A stretch of 64,000 bases of DNA from Tenacibaculum adriaticum (GTDB lineage Bacteria; Bacteroidota; Bacteroidia; Flavobacteriales; Flavobacteriaceae): NCBI RefSeq assembly GCF_008124875.1, contig NZ_VNIA01000001.1, forward strand, positions 574,721 through 638,720. Reading direction: 5' to 3'. Position 1 is the first letter of the stretch, and the number at the start of each line of letters is the position of its first letter. Below, piece after piece: positions 8,252 through 17,464 of this stretch. The position numbers and the translations under genes are program-made. The notes beneath the pieces are model-generated. The model was given only the letters and a program-made list of their open reading frames with translations. It was not told where the DNA came from and searched no databases.

Positions 8252-9259
8252 TTATGCAGTAACTGAATTTTTAATAAGATTATTTACAACTAAATATTCA
8301 GCAATTTGAATAGTATTTGTAGCAGCACCTTTACGTAAGTTGTCAGAAACAATCCACATATTTAATGAGTTGGGTTGCGATAAATCTCTTCGAATTCTAC
8401 CTACAAAAACATCATCTTTTCCTTCGGCAAAAAAAGGCATTGGATACACATTGTTTTCAATATCATCTTGAACGATAACACCATCGGTTTCCGTTAATAT
8501 TTTGCGAATGTCTTGTATTTCAAAATGATTTTCAAATTCAATATTTACAGCTTCAGAATGACCACCAACAACGGGAATTCTTACAGATGTAGCTGTAATG
8601 CCTATACTAGGGTCGCTTAAAATTTTATGTGTTTCTCTAACCAATTTTAACTCCTCTTTTGTATAACCAGCCTCTTCAAAAACATCGCAATGTGGTAATG
8701 CGTTTTTGTGAATTTGATGCGGATAAGCAGCTTCTCCTTCAATTCCTTTAGATTCATTTTCTAACTGTTGAACTGCTTTTACACCTGTGCCTGTTATTGA
8801 TTGGTAGGTAGAAATAACCAAACGTTTAATCTCGTATTTTTTATGTAATGGTGCCAAAGCCATTACCAATTGAATCGTAGAACAATTAGGATTGGCAATT
8901 ATTTTATCATTTTCTGTTAACTCTGAAGCATTAATTTCTGGAACGATTAATTTTTTAGAAGGATCCATTCTCCATGCAGATGAATTATCAATCACTGTTG
9001 TGCCAACTTCAGCGAATTTAGGAGCCCATTCTAATGAGGTGTTTCCACCAGCAGAAAACAAAGCAACATCAGGCTGCATGGTAACAGCTTCTTTTAAACC
9101 AACAATGGTATAGTTTTGACCTTTAAATTCTATTTGTTTTCCTATAGAACGTTCTGATGCTACAGGAATTAATTCTGTTACCGGAAAATTTCTTTCTGCT
9201 AAAACTTGCAACATAACGTTTCCTACCATTCCTGTTGCACCTACTACTGCTACTCTCAT
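8252..9259 (-). CDS. asd: Aspartate-semialdehyde dehydrogenase
   Basis: This enzyme reduces aspartyl phosphate to aspartate semialdehyde with NADPH, the branch point to lysine, threonine and methionine. The 335-residue protein starts MRVAVVGATGMVGNVMLQVL, the nucleotide-binding loop, and has the active-site cysteine in IIANPNCSTIQLVMAL (near residue 127) and the catalytic region GGHSEAVNIEF. I use the ATG at 9259; the reading frame is open to 9286 but that would overlap the upstream acetyltransferase gene, whose stop ends at 9262. The two-base gap suggests coupled translation. Confidence 0.95.
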   Translation of the reverse strand: MRVAVVGATGMVGNVMLQVLAERNFPVTELIPVASERSIGKQIEFKGQNYTIVGLKEAVTMQPDVALFSAGGNTSLEWAPKFAEVGTTVIDNSSAWRMDPSKKLIVPEINASELTENDKIIANPNCSTIQLVMALAPLHKKYEIKRLVISTYQSITGTGVKAVQQLENESKGIEGEAAYPHQIHKNALPHCDVFEEAGYTKEELKLVRETHKILSDPSIGITATSVRIPVVGGHSEAVNIEFENHFEIQDIRKILTETDGVIVQDDIENNVYPMPFFAEGKDDVFVGRIRRDLSQPNSLNMWIVSDNLRKGAATNTIQIAEYLVVNNLIKNSVTA

Positions 9260-9261
9260 TT

Positions 9262-9750
9262 TTATTTTTTTAAGATTAATTGCCAATAACCAACATCAAC
9301 CCATTTGTTAAATTTATATCCTATTTCTTTAAAATGTGCCGCTTTTTTAAACCCAAATTTTTCATGTAGTTTAACACTTGCTTCATTAGGTAATGAAATT
9401 CCACCCATTAAAACATGCACATCTAATTCTTTTAGTTTACTTATTACCGCATCATATAACAACGAACCAATTCCTTTCGATGTTGTGTCTGGATTTAAAT
9501 ATACCATTAACTGAACACTTTTTTTATAACCACTTCTTGTTTTCCAAGCGCTTGCATTTGCAAAGCCAAGAATTTGGTTATTTACTTCGTAAACAAACCA
9601 AGGAAATTTTTTAGTTATATTTTTTATTTCATCTTTAAAATATTCTTCAGAGACTTCTTGTTCTTCAAGTGTTGCAACTGAAGTTCTTACATAATAATTG
9701 TAAATATTGGTAATTGTTGCAGCGTCTTGTAAAGTTACTTTTCGAATCAT
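9262..9750 (-). CDS. GNAT N-acetyltransferase, phosphinothricin-acetyltransferase-like
   Basis: A 162-residue single-domain GNAT protein. The start MIRKVTLQDAATITNIYNYYV, the segment FPWFVYEVNNQILGFANASAW and the acetyl-CoA-binding part TTSKGIGSLLYDAVISKL match the Pat/YncA group, which acetylates small amines or amino-acid analogues such as phosphinothricin or methionine sulfoximine. The true substrate is unknown. It is the first gene of a two-gene unit with asd, which may only reflect convenience of expression. Confidence 0.85.
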   Translation of the reverse strand: MIRKVTLQDAATITNIYNYYVRTSVATLEEQEVSEEYFKDEIKNITKKFPWFVYEVNNQILGFANASAWKTRSGYKKSVQLMVYLNPDTTSKGIGSLLYDAVISKLKELDVHVLMGGISLPNEASVKLHEKFGFKKAAHFKEIGYKFNKWVDVGYWQLILKK

Positions 9751-9891
9751 TTAATGAAAAAATAGTCTATGCAAATTTCAATAAAAAATAAATTCAAAAG
9801 ATATTAAAACGTTAAAAAATCTCTTAATGTTATAAATTAAACATATTCTATTAAAAAACATGGTTTTTATTACTAAAACCTCAAAAATCAG

Positions 9892-9899
9892 TACATTTG
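9892..9899 (+). promoter_or_regulatory. -7 box of trhO
   Basis: TACATTTG, full match to TAnnTTTG, 38 bases before the ATG at 9938. The open frame beginning at 9914 is therefore possible but less likely as a start. Confidence 0.6.
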
Positions 9900-9937
9900 C
9901 AGCATAAAAAATATTGTTTAACTTAAAAAAGTATAGC

Positions 9938-10984
9938 ATGCAACTGTACAACAAGTTAAGCGCAGAAGAACGCGCTAAATTAATAGACGAAGCGGGAAAA
10001 GACCGTATTACCATTTCATTCTATCAATACCATAAGATAGAAAACCCACAATTATTTAGAGATAAATTGTTCCTTGAATGGGATCAATTAGAAGTTTTAG
10101 GAAGAACATATGTTTCCTATGAAGGAATTAATGCACAAATCTCTGTTCCTTCGGAAAATTTTTTATCCTTAAAAGAACAATTAGATAGTATTTCATTTTT
10201 AAACGGAATTAGACTTAATGTAGCTGTTGAACACGATAACAAGTCGTTTTTAAAATTAAAAGTTAAAGTCCGTAATAAAATCGTGGCAGATGGTTTAAAT
10301 GATGAAACGTTTGATGTTACCAATAAAGGTGTGCATCTTAATGCGAAAGAGTTTAATGAAATGCTAGCAAATCCCAATACAGTTTGTGTGGATATGCGAA
10401 ATCATTACGAAAGTGAAATTGGACATTTTGATGGCGCAATTACACCAGATGTTGATACTTTTAGAGATTCTTTAGATATTATTGAAGAAGATTTAAAAGA
10501 CAATAAAGAAGATAAAAACTTGTTGATGTATTGTACTGGAGGAATCCGTTGTGAAAAAGCATCTGCATATTACAAACACAAAGGTTTTAAGAACGTTTTT
10601 CAGTTAGAGGGCGGAATTATTGAGTACACACGTCAAGTGAACGCAGAAGGTATCGAAAATAAGTTTTTAGGTAAGAATTTTGTGTTTGACCATCGTCGTG
10701 CGGAAAAAATTTCTGATGATGTAATTGCTAATTGTCATCAATGCGGTAAAAGTTGCGATTCTCATACTAATTGTGCTAATGAAGCATGTCATTTATTATT
10801 TATTCAATGTGATGAATGTGCAGAGCAAATGGAAAATACGTGTTCTGTAGAATGCCAAGAAATAATCCGTTTACCTTTTGAAAAACAAAAAGAATTACGA
10901 AAAGGGACACATGCCAGTAATAAAATCTTTAAAAAAGGTAGATCCGAAAAGCTTAAGTTTCAAAAAGGAAACACTTGTAGTTAA
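9938..10984 (+). CDS. trhO: tRNA uridine(34) hydroxylase TrhO (rhodanese domain)
   Basis: A 348-residue protein of the YceA/TrhO family, which uses oxygen to make 5-hydroxyuridine at the wobble position of some tRNAs. It has an N-terminal UPF0176-type acylphosphatase-like region (about 20-115, with RTYVSYEGINAQISVP) and a rhodanese domain (about 135-240) with catalytic Cys199 in MYCTGGIRCEKA. The C-terminal part has eleven or so cysteines (CHQCGKSCDSHTNC..CDEC), more than plain rhodaneses and likely a zinc site. I choose ATG 9938 (MQLYNKLS), the family start, over the in-frame ATG at 9914. Confidence 0.92.
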   Translation: MQLYNKLSAEERAKLIDEAGKDRITISFYQYHKIENPQLFRDKLFLEWDQLEVLGRTYVSYEGINAQISVPSENFLSLKEQLDSISFLNGIRLNVAVEHDNKSFLKLKVKVRNKIVADGLNDETFDVTNKGVHLNAKEFNEMLANPNTVCVDMRNHYESEIGHFDGAITPDVDTFRDSLDIIEEDLKDNKEDKNLLMYCTGGIRCEKASAYYKHKGFKNVFQLEGGIIEYTRQVNAEGIENKFLGKNFVFDHRRAEKISDDVIANCHQCGKSCDSHTNCANEACHLLFIQCDECAEQMENTCSVECQEIIRLPFEKQKELRKGTHASNKIFKKGRSEKLKFQKGNTCS

Positions 10985-10992
10985 TAAAATTT

Positions 10993-11019
10993 AAAGCTCT
11001 CCTTCGAGAGCTTTTTTTA
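10993..11019 (+). terminator. Terminator of trhO
   Basis: A 9-bp perfect stem AAAGCTCTC/GAGAGCTTT (10993-11001, 11006-11014) with loop CTTC and a T run that ends only about ten bases before the dinB start codon. Confidence 0.9.
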
Positions 11020-11029
11020 ATTTTACATT

Positions 11030-12112
11030 GTGCAATTACAACCACCATATAGAAAAATAATTCATGTAGATATGGATGCTTTTTATGCATCTGTAGAGCA
11101 ATTAGATAATCCTGATTTAATGGGGAAACCTGTTGCTGTAGGCGGAAGTGAAATTAGAGGTGTAGTTTCCGCAGCAAGTTATGAAGCAAGAAAATTTGGA
11201 GTTAGATCTGCAATGAGTGGCGTATTAGCAAAAAAGAAATGTCCGCACTTAATATTTGTACCTCCTCGTTTTGATCGTTACAAAGAAATTTCAGCAAAAA
11301 TTAGAAGTATTTTTTACGATTATACCGATTTGGTAGAGCCACTGTCTTTAGATGAAGCTTATTTAGATGTTACTGAAAATAAAAAAAGAAATCCATCGGC
11401 TAGTGTGATCGCACAAGAAATTAGAGAGCGAATTTGGAATGAGTTACAGTTACGAGCCTCCGCAGGAATATCAATTAATAAATTTATAGCGAAAGTAGCT
11501 TCTGATATTAATAAACCGAACGGACAAAAAACAATAAACCCAGAAGATGTAATGACATTTTTAGAGCAATTATCTGTAAATAAGTTTTATGGTGTAGGTA
11601 AGGTTACGGCTGCTAAAATGCATAATAACGGTATTTTTACAGGATTCGATTTAAAGAAAAAATCACTTGAGGAGTTAACCGCACTTTTCGGTAAATCAGG
11701 AAAGCATTATTACAATATTGTTCGTGGTATTCATAATAGTATTGTAAAGCCTGACAGAATTCGTAAATCGATAGCAGCAGAACGTACTTTTAATGAGAAT
11801 TTATCTTCAGAAATATTTATGCTTGAACGTTTAGAGAAAATTGCTGATGAGCTTGAGCGAAGAATGATGAAATCTAAAACTAAAGGAAAAACAGTTACAT
11901 TAAAGATTAAATATAGTGACTTTACTCAACAAACACGTAGTAAAACGGTAAATCATTTTATTGCAAAAAAAGATGATTTCATACCTGTTGTAAAAGAGTT
12001 GTTGTTTCAAGAAAAATTAAAAAACTCTGTGCGTTTATTGGGAATTTCTTTTAGTAATTTAGATTCAGAAAAAAAAGAACCAGTTTGGGTTCAGTTAGAG
12101 TTTAATTTTTAA
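11030..12112 (+). CDS. dinB: DNA polymerase IV (Y family)
   Basis: An error-prone translesion polymerase of 360 residues. The palm motif IIHVDMDAFYASVEQ (near residue 10) and SLDEAYLDVT (near residue 104) supply the metal-binding acids; a helix-hairpin-helix (NKFYGVGKVTAAKMHNNGIF, near 182) and the little-finger domain follow. The start is GTG at 11030; no ATG fits before the first catalytic motif. The gene begins about ten bases after the trhO terminator and seems to lack room for a ribosome-binding site. Its last four bases overlap the convergent kinase gene. The C-terminal beta-clamp motif is not obvious, though the end VQLEFNF could serve. Confidence 0.94.
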   Translation: MQLQPPYRKIIHVDMDAFYASVEQLDNPDLMGKPVAVGGSEIRGVVSAASYEARKFGVRSAMSGVLAKKKCPHLIFVPPRFDRYKEISAKIRSIFYDYTDLVEPLSLDEAYLDVTENKKRNPSASVIAQEIRERIWNELQLRASAGISINKFIAKVASDINKPNGQKTINPEDVMTFLEQLSVNKFYGVGKVTAAKMHNNGIFTGFDLKKKSLEELTALFGKSGKHYYNIVRGIHNSIVKPDRIRKSIAAERTFNENLSSEIFMLERLEKIADELERRMMKSKTKGKTVTLKIKYSDFTQQTRSKTVNHFIAKKDDFIPVVKELLFQEKLKNSVRLLGISFSNLDSEKKEPVWVQLEFNF

Positions 12113-14034
12113 TATAAAGGAATTTGTAATGATACTTTTGTACCTGCTGAATTTCCTTTTTCATCTATTAAATCTTGATAGTTTAGCGAAAATTCCCCAG
12201 AAAAATCGTTACAAAAAGTTTTCATTCTTTCAATAGTTAAATCAATACCTATTGATTTCCTTTTTAACGATTTCCTTTTTTTAATATTTAAGGCAGCATC
12301 CCTACCAATACCATTGTCAGTAATACTTATTACAATTAGGTTTTTAGAAACTTTCTCCGCTTCTAAAATTATTTCTTTTTCCCCTTCTTTAGAAGAAAGA
12401 CCATGCCAAATAGCATTTTCTAAAAAAGGTTGTAAAACCAACGGAGGTAATTTTATAGTGTCTGTATTTAAATATGGATGGATTCTTTCAATGTATTTTA
12501 TTTCATTTGAAAAGCGAATATTTTCAATACTCATATATAAGTTCATCGTATTAAGTTCTTCTCTTAAACTAACTTCTTTTACTTTAGATACATCAAGTAT
12601 GTTTCGGATAAGTTTAGAAAATTTATTTAAATAATAAACAGCATTTTTTTGTTCGTTGTTAATAATATATAGTTTAATAGAGTTTAAAGCATTAAAAATA
12701 AAATGAGGATTCATTTGAGTTTGTAATGCTTGTTGCTCTAACAATAATATTCTTTGGTCATTTTTTAATAAACGCTGTCTGTAAACAGAATACAAAGCAA
12801 CACTTAACAAAGCAATTGAAACTAAGGTAATAATTAAGATATTTCTGTTTCTGGCTAACTGAAGAGTTTTAATTTTTGTAATATTTTCAAGATTGTTAAT
12901 TTCGTTTATTTTTGATTGAAGATCATGTTTAGCAATTAAGTTGTTTACATAAACAATGTTTCTTTGTCCTAAGGTTTTTTTCTCTTCTTCAATCCCTTTT
13001 TTATAAAATATATAAGCTTTTTCGCTATTGTTGGTTTTTTCAAATAACTCAGCTAAACGAAAAGGAACCTCAATTTGAATATGTTTAACGTTGTATTTTT
13101 CTGAAATTTCAAGAGCTTCTATTAAATTATTTTTTGCATTTTCATAATCCTCAACTTTTAGTCTAGCCCAACCTAAGTTACTTAGTGTTTGCGAAACGTA
13201 ATATTGATCATTTAAATTTACAGCGATAGGGTATATTTCTTCTATAATTTTTAGAGCTTGTTGATAATCCCCTTTTTTTATTAAGGTGCTACAAATACTA
13301 TTCTTGCAAATTATTTCGCCAAGAGTTGAGTTTATTTCTTTGTTATACATCAAAGATTTATTGTAACTAGCTAAGGCTTCATCAAACAAATTTAAATGCT
13401 CTTGAGCATTTCCAATATTTTGAAAATTAATAGCTAAGCCTCTTTTGTTATTTAACTCTTCTTGAAATTCTAAAGATTTATTAAATTGTTGAAGAGCAAG
13501 ATTGTATTGTCTTAAGGTGATGTATATGTTCCCAATACTATTTTCAGAAACACTTATACTTTTTTTATTCTCAAGAGTAGGATTTTTAATTCGTTTCGCA
13601 AGAGATAAAGCAGATTGATGATAATCTAGAGCGTTTCTTATATCATCTTGTCTTCGATAAATTACTCCAATTAAGTTTAAACATAAAATTTGAGGATCTA
13701 TAAAGTTGTTTTCCTTACATATAGCTAGTGCTTTTTGATGGTATTTTAAAGCTGTTTTATAATCAGAATTGTTTCTATAGTGTTTTCCAAGGCTATTAAG
13801 TGCGTAAACTTCTCCTATTTTATAACCAACTGCATTACATTGTTCGTAAAAATCTTCTGCTTCTTTTAAAGAAAGCCCTTTTTTACTTAAATAAGAATCT
13901 AAGCTAAAATAATCTTTTGGTTTGTCTTTTAATATTTTAATTATAAAATCTGAGTCATTACTTTTATCTTTTTTTTGTAGAGTGATAAAAGAAAATAAAA
14001 AGACAAAAAGATAAAGAGGAAGATTAAAGGTCAT
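12109..14034 (-). CDS. TPR-containing LytS-type sensor histidine kinase
   Basis: A 641-residue membrane sensor. A hydrophobic N-terminus (about 4-19) is followed by tetratricopeptide repeats (about 30-370, e.g. ALKYHQKALAICKENN, ALDYHQSALSLAKRI), a coiled stretch, one transmembrane helix (about 399-418), the His_kinase domain with the phospho-acceptor in QTQMNPHFIFNALNS (near 440), and an ATPase domain with DNGIGRDAALN. The TPR part is expected in the periplasm. It overlaps the upstream LytTR regulator gene by one base (TAATG), so the two form a two-component pair. The input signal is not known. Confidence 0.9.
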   Translation of the reverse strand: MTFNLPLYLFVFLFSFITLQKKDKSNDSDFIIKILKDKPKDYFSLDSYLSKKGLSLKEAEDFYEQCNAVGYKIGEVYALNSLGKHYRNNSDYKTALKYHQKALAICKENNFIDPQILCLNLIGVIYRRQDDIRNALDYHQSALSLAKRIKNPTLENKKSISVSENSIGNIYITLRQYNLALQQFNKSLEFQEELNNKRGLAINFQNIGNAQEHLNLFDEALASYNKSLMYNKEINSTLGEIICKNSICSTLIKKGDYQQALKIIEEIYPIAVNLNDQYYVSQTLSNLGWARLKVEDYENAKNNLIEALEISEKYNVKHIQIEVPFRLAELFEKTNNSEKAYIFYKKGIEEEKKTLGQRNIVYVNNLIAKHDLQSKINEINNLENITKIKTLQLARNRNILIITLVSIALLSVALYSVYRQRLLKNDQRILLLEQQALQTQMNPHFIFNALNSIKLYIINNEQKNAVYYLNKFSKLIRNILDVSKVKEVSLREELNTMNLYMSIENIRFSNEIKYIERIHPYLNTDTIKLPPLVLQPFLENAIWHGLSSKEGEKEIILEAEKVSKNLIVISITDNGIGRDAALNIKKRKSLKRKSIGIDLTIERMKTFCNDFSGEFSLNYQDLIDEKGNSAGTKVSLQIPLY

Positions 14035-14777
14035 TAGATTTTATCTAAAAATTCGGCTTTACGTTGTCTAGAGACTGGGATTTTATGATTGTTTTCAATT
14101 ACTACATATCCATCCGTTTTATAAAACTCCTTAATTTTATCTAAATTGATAATAAATGAATTATGAATTCTAAAAAAATGATTTTTTGGGAGTAATTCGT
14201 TAACTTCTTTTAGTTTTTTAGTTAAAACAATTTTTTTATTTTCTGTAGTATGTATTGAGCTATAATTACCATCAGATTCAACAAAAAGAATTTCTGAAGG
14301 CTCTAAAAACAACAGTTTTCCATCTGTACTAATTATTATCTTTTTTTGATTGAATTTTTTATTAAAACTAAGAAGTATTTCTTCAAACTTTTCTTCAGTA
14401 TCTACTTGAGTTGTTTGTTTGTTAAATTTTTTTATTTTCTTTAAACATTGCTCTAAATCATCTGAGTCTACAGGTTTTAAAAGATAATCTATAGCTTCTT
14501 TTTTTAAAGCTTCAATAGCATATTCGTTATATGCAGTTGTGATAACGATTGCAAAATCTTTTTTTGTGAGTTTTTCAATAAATTGAAAGCCATCCATTGT
14601 TGGCATTTCAATATCTAAAAACAAACAATCAATTTTTTTAGTTTCTAAAAAAGATAAGGCTTCTTCAGGTTTATTAAAGGTTTCTAAAATTTCTATATCG
14701 TCATTAAAGTTTGAAAGCTCCCAAGACAAGCTCTTAATCGCTTTTTCTTCATCGTCAACAATAACTGCTCTTAACAT
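14034..14777 (-). CDS. LytTR-family response regulator
   Basis: A 247-residue regulator: receiver domain (1 to about 120, acidic DDE at 8-10, phospho-acceptor Asp55 in FLDIEMP, Lys in YLLKPVDSDDLEQ) and a LytTR DNA-binding domain (about 145-245, with EILFVESDGNYSSIHT and FFRIHNSFIINLDKIKE). LytTR proteins bind 9-bp direct repeats about one or two turns apart. Such repeats lie just upstream of this gene, so autoregulation is plausible. It is the first gene of the pair with the TPR kinase. Confidence 0.93.
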   Translation of the reverse strand: MLRAVIVDDEEKAIKSLSWELSNFNDDIEILETFNKPEEALSFLETKKIDCLFLDIEMPTMDGFQFIEKLTKKDFAIVITTAYNEYAIEALKKEAIDYLLKPVDSDDLEQCLKKIKKFNKQTTQVDTEEKFEEILLSFNKKFNQKKIIISTDGKLLFLEPSEILFVESDGNYSSIHTTENKKIVLTKKLKEVNELLPKNHFFRIHNSFIINLDKIKEFYKTDGYVVIENNHKIPVSRQRKAEFLDKI

Positions 14778-15144
14778 AAATGAGGGGATTTAACAATTTT
14801 TTTTGCAATTTATACAAAAAAATAAACCATTTATACATATTTGTTGTTTTTTTGAGATTTTTGATTAAAATTTTTAATCAAAGACGTCTTTTTTTGATGG
14901 AACTTAACAAAATTTAAAAACAGATTATATTTAACCAATTGTAAATTTATTCATTCCATTTATACAAAATAACAAGATCTTTTCTTCTTTATTTATTAAG
15001 TTTTATTTTTATATACGATATTGAAAGGGGTTTTACTAACGAAAAATTAAGTGGAATAATATTTTTTAAAAAGAAACTTGGTTTATACCGTTTTTTTTTA
15101 TATGTTTACTATCTAGCTGTAAAAAGCTAGTTTAATCCCCAATA
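14778..15144. other. AT-rich gene-free stretch between two minus-strand genes
   Basis: This stretch holds no convincing reading frame. It contains three copies of the 9-mer ATTTATACA (14808-14816, 14829-14837, 14958-14966), an inverted repeat with 10-bp arms TTGATTAAAA/TTTTAATCAA (14861-14870, 14872-14881), a short palindrome AAGACGTCTT (14881-14890) and a weak hairpin CTAGCT/AGCTAG (15113-15130). It is likely the control region of the two-component pair. Confidence 0.6.
14808..14837. promoter_or_regulatory. Tandem 9-bp repeats, candidate LytTR operator
   Basis: ATTTATACA occurs at 14808-14816 and 14829-14837, start-to-start 21 bp, so both copies face the same side of the helix. A third copy lies at 14958-14966, just outside this span. 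The 9+12+9 layout equals the known geometry of AgrA-type LytTR sites, although the base sequence differs from the AgrA consensus. The start of the LytTR gene is 30 bases away. Confidence 0.5.
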
Positions 15145-15180
15145 AAAATAAGGCATTCTAATATTAGAATGCCTTATTTT
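15145..15180 (-). terminator. Terminator of the crotonase gene
   Basis: A perfect palindrome with 18-base arms centred at 15162/15163; inner arms AAGGCATTCTAAT/ATTAGAATGCCTT with A and T runs outside. It touches the stop codon of the minus-strand gene. Confidence 0.88.
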
Positions 15181-15962
15181 TATTTATTAGGAAAAGTAGC
15201 TTTTCTTTTTTCTAAAAAAGCAGTAGTTCCTTCCTTAAAATCTGCTGTACCAAAACAAGCTCCAAATTGTTCAATTTCTGTATTAAATCCGTTTACGCCA
15301 TCCTTAAAGTTAGCGTTAACAGCATTAATGGCTTTGCTAATTGCAACAGAAGAATTTCTCATTATTTTGCCTGCTAACCTTTCAGCTAAAGGAAACAAAT
15401 CTTCAGGCGTAACTACATAATTTACCAATCCATATTCTTTAGCTTCATCAGCAGAAATCATTCCTGCAGTCATAATTAACTCCATCGCTTTACCTTTTCC
15501 TATAAGTTGTGGTAAACGTTGCGTTCCTCCATAACCAGGTATAACACCTAAAGAAGTTTCTGGTAATCCCATTTTTGCATTATCAGACGCAATTCTAAAA
15601 TGACAAGCCATAGCCAATTCTAAACCACCACCAAGAGCAAATCCATTAACCAAAGCAATAACAGGAGTCGATAAATTCTCCACGAAATCAAATAATATTT
15701 CTTGCCCTTTTGCGGCTAGCTTGCCTCCATCTTGTACCGAGAAATGTGCAAACTCAGAAATATCAGCACCAGCGACAAAAGCTTTTTCTCCACTTCCTGT
15801 AATTAGAATTACTTTTACAGACTTATCTTCATTTAAGTTTTTAAAAGCATGGTGTAATTCTTCTATAGTAGCTTTATTTAAAGCATTTAATTTTTTAGGC
15901 CTGTTAATAGTTATAGTTCCTAATCCGTTGTTATTATCAACTAAAATGTTTTCGAAATTCAT
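15180..15962 (-). CDS. Enoyl-CoA hydratase/isomerase (crotonase family)
   Basis: A 260-residue crotonase-fold enzyme. The oxyanion-hole segments AFVAGADISEFA (near 62) and GFALGGGLELAMACHF (near 105), and the acid in GLPETSLGVIPGYGGTQRL (catalytic Glu near 136), match short-chain enoyl-CoA hydratases that add water to trans-2-enoyl-CoA in beta-oxidation or butanoate pathways. The exact chain length cannot be read. It starts three bases after the stop of the NtrY-like kinase gene and is probably co-transcribed with it. Confidence 0.9.
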   Translation of the reverse strand: MNFENILVDNNNGLGTITINRPKKLNALNKATIEELHHAFKNLNEDKSVKVILITGSGEKAFVAGADISEFAHFSVQDGGKLAAKGQEILFDFVENLSTPVIALVNGFALGGGLELAMACHFRIASDNAKMGLPETSLGVIPGYGGTQRLPQLIGKGKAMELIMTAGMISADEAKEYGLVNYVVTPEDLFPLAERLAGKIMRNSSVAISKAINAVNANFKDGVNGFNTEIEQFGACFGTADFKEGTTAFLEKRKATFPNK

Positions 15963-15965
15963 GGT

Positions 15966-17423
15966 TTAAATTTTTGGTAAAATTATAGTAAAAACGGTAC
16001 CAATACCTTCAGTTGAAGTAAAAGAAATAGTTCCGTTATAAGCTTCAATAATATTTTTAATCATCGGCAAACCAAGTCCCATTCCGCTTGATTTGGTTGT
16101 AAATTTTGGTTCAAAAATAAGTTCTTTATTCTTGTCAGAAATCCCTTTCCCGTTATCGGAAACAGTAATAACTACGTTATTTCCTTCTGAGGCAACTTTT
16201 ACTTCTATTTTAGGATTCTTTTCATTAATTTTTATAGCTTGAATAGCATTTTTAACCAGATTTGTAATAACTCTAATAAGTTGTGTTTTATCTAAATTAG
16301 CATACAATTCTTTTTCTTGAGGATAATAATGAATGTAATCTTCATGGAAGATATCTAATGCATGTTTTACAACATCGACTACATCTAATTCTTCTTTTCT
16401 TTGAGATGGCATTTTAGCAAAGTCAGAAAAAGCAGAAGCGATTGAACTCATTACATCTATTTGTTGAATAAGAGTATCACTATATTCTGTCATTTTTTCT
16501 CTAACCTCAGGGTCTTTAGGATCAAATTTTCTGTGAAAACTTTGAACAGATAAACGCATAGGGGTTAAAGGATTCTTAATTTCATGTGCTACTTGTTTTG
16601 CCATTTCTCTCCAAGCTTGTTCACGTTCACTTTGTGCAAGTTTAACAGCACTATCTTCTAATTGGTCTATCATATTATTATAGGCATCAACCAACGAGTT
16701 AATTTCTGAACTGGCTGAATCTAACGTAATCTTTTCGTTCCGTTTGTTTAATCGAGTTTCTTTAATTTTTTCAGAAATAGTTTGAATTGAACGAGTAATG
16801 TAGCTCGATAAAAAGTATGCCAAAGCAATCGCTATTAAAAGCATTAATAAATACACTAATAAAAGGCGTAACATAAATTCACGTAACTCTGTTTTTTGTT
16901 CTTCATTATCTTGGGCAATACGTAGTTCTAAAATTCCAATTCGTTTAAAACGAGGGTCGTTAATATAGGTGTAAGAGGATTGGTATGTAATTCCCTTTTC
17001 GGTTCTACTTTTAAAAATTTTATGATTTGAATTATTTCCTAATTCATTAACCACTTCTTCAGATAAAGGAGTTTCATCTATTTTTTCAAAATCGAAAGGA
17101 ATGGAAGATTTTAATAAATTTCCATTCATGTCGTACATTGAAATTGTTAGGTTATGGACAGTAGCTATATCATAAATTCGATCCTGAAAGATTTTAGATA
17201 AATTTTCTGTATTTACTAGGTAAGTTGTTTTTCGTTTTAATTCAATTTCAATATCATGTCTCGTAGAACTTTCTTTTCTTCCAAAACGTTGAATATTATA
17301 ATCTTTTGTTTGCTCATCGTATTGGTAAATAGTTACGAGAGCAATTAAAACAGAAGCCAATAATACCAGAAGTATCATTGATAAAAAGATTCGAATTCGT
17401 AACGATATGTTATTTAGATTCAT
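15966..17423 (-). CDS. NtrY-like membrane sensor histidine kinase
   Basis: A 485-residue sensor: transmembrane helix (about 12-32), periplasmic part (about 33-178), second helix (about 185-207), HAMP region, HisKA with the phospho-acceptor in AHEIKNPLTPMRLSVQSF (near 283), and an ATPase domain (NLVKNAIQAIKIN, DNGKGISDKNKELIFEPKFTTK, GMGLGLPMIKNIIEAYNG). The NPLTP pattern is typical of NtrY/AtoS-like kinases. No response regulator is next to it, so it is an orphan here. Short spacing to the crotonase gene suggests one transcript. Confidence 0.88.
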   Translation of the reverse strand: MNLNNISLRIRIFLSMILLVLLASVLIALVTIYQYDEQTKDYNIQRFGRKESSTRHDIEIELKRKTTYLVNTENLSKIFQDRIYDIATVHNLTISMYDMNGNLLKSSIPFDFEKIDETPLSEEVVNELGNNSNHKIFKSRTEKGITYQSSYTYINDPRFKRIGILELRIAQDNEEQKTELREFMLRLLLVYLLMLLIAIALAYFLSSYITRSIQTISEKIKETRLNKRNEKITLDSASSEINSLVDAYNNMIDQLEDSAVKLAQSEREQAWREMAKQVAHEIKNPLTPMRLSVQSFHRKFDPKDPEVREKMTEYSDTLIQQIDVMSSIASAFSDFAKMPSQRKEELDVVDVVKHALDIFHEDYIHYYPQEKELYANLDKTQLIRVITNLVKNAIQAIKINEKNPKIEVKVASEGNNVVITVSDNGKGISDKNKELIFEPKFTTKSSGMGLGLPMIKNIIEAYNGTISFTSTEGIGTVFTIILPKI

Positions 17424-17464
17424 AAACTATTTAAGTTCTATTCTTTTATGTTAAGTTTATTTAA

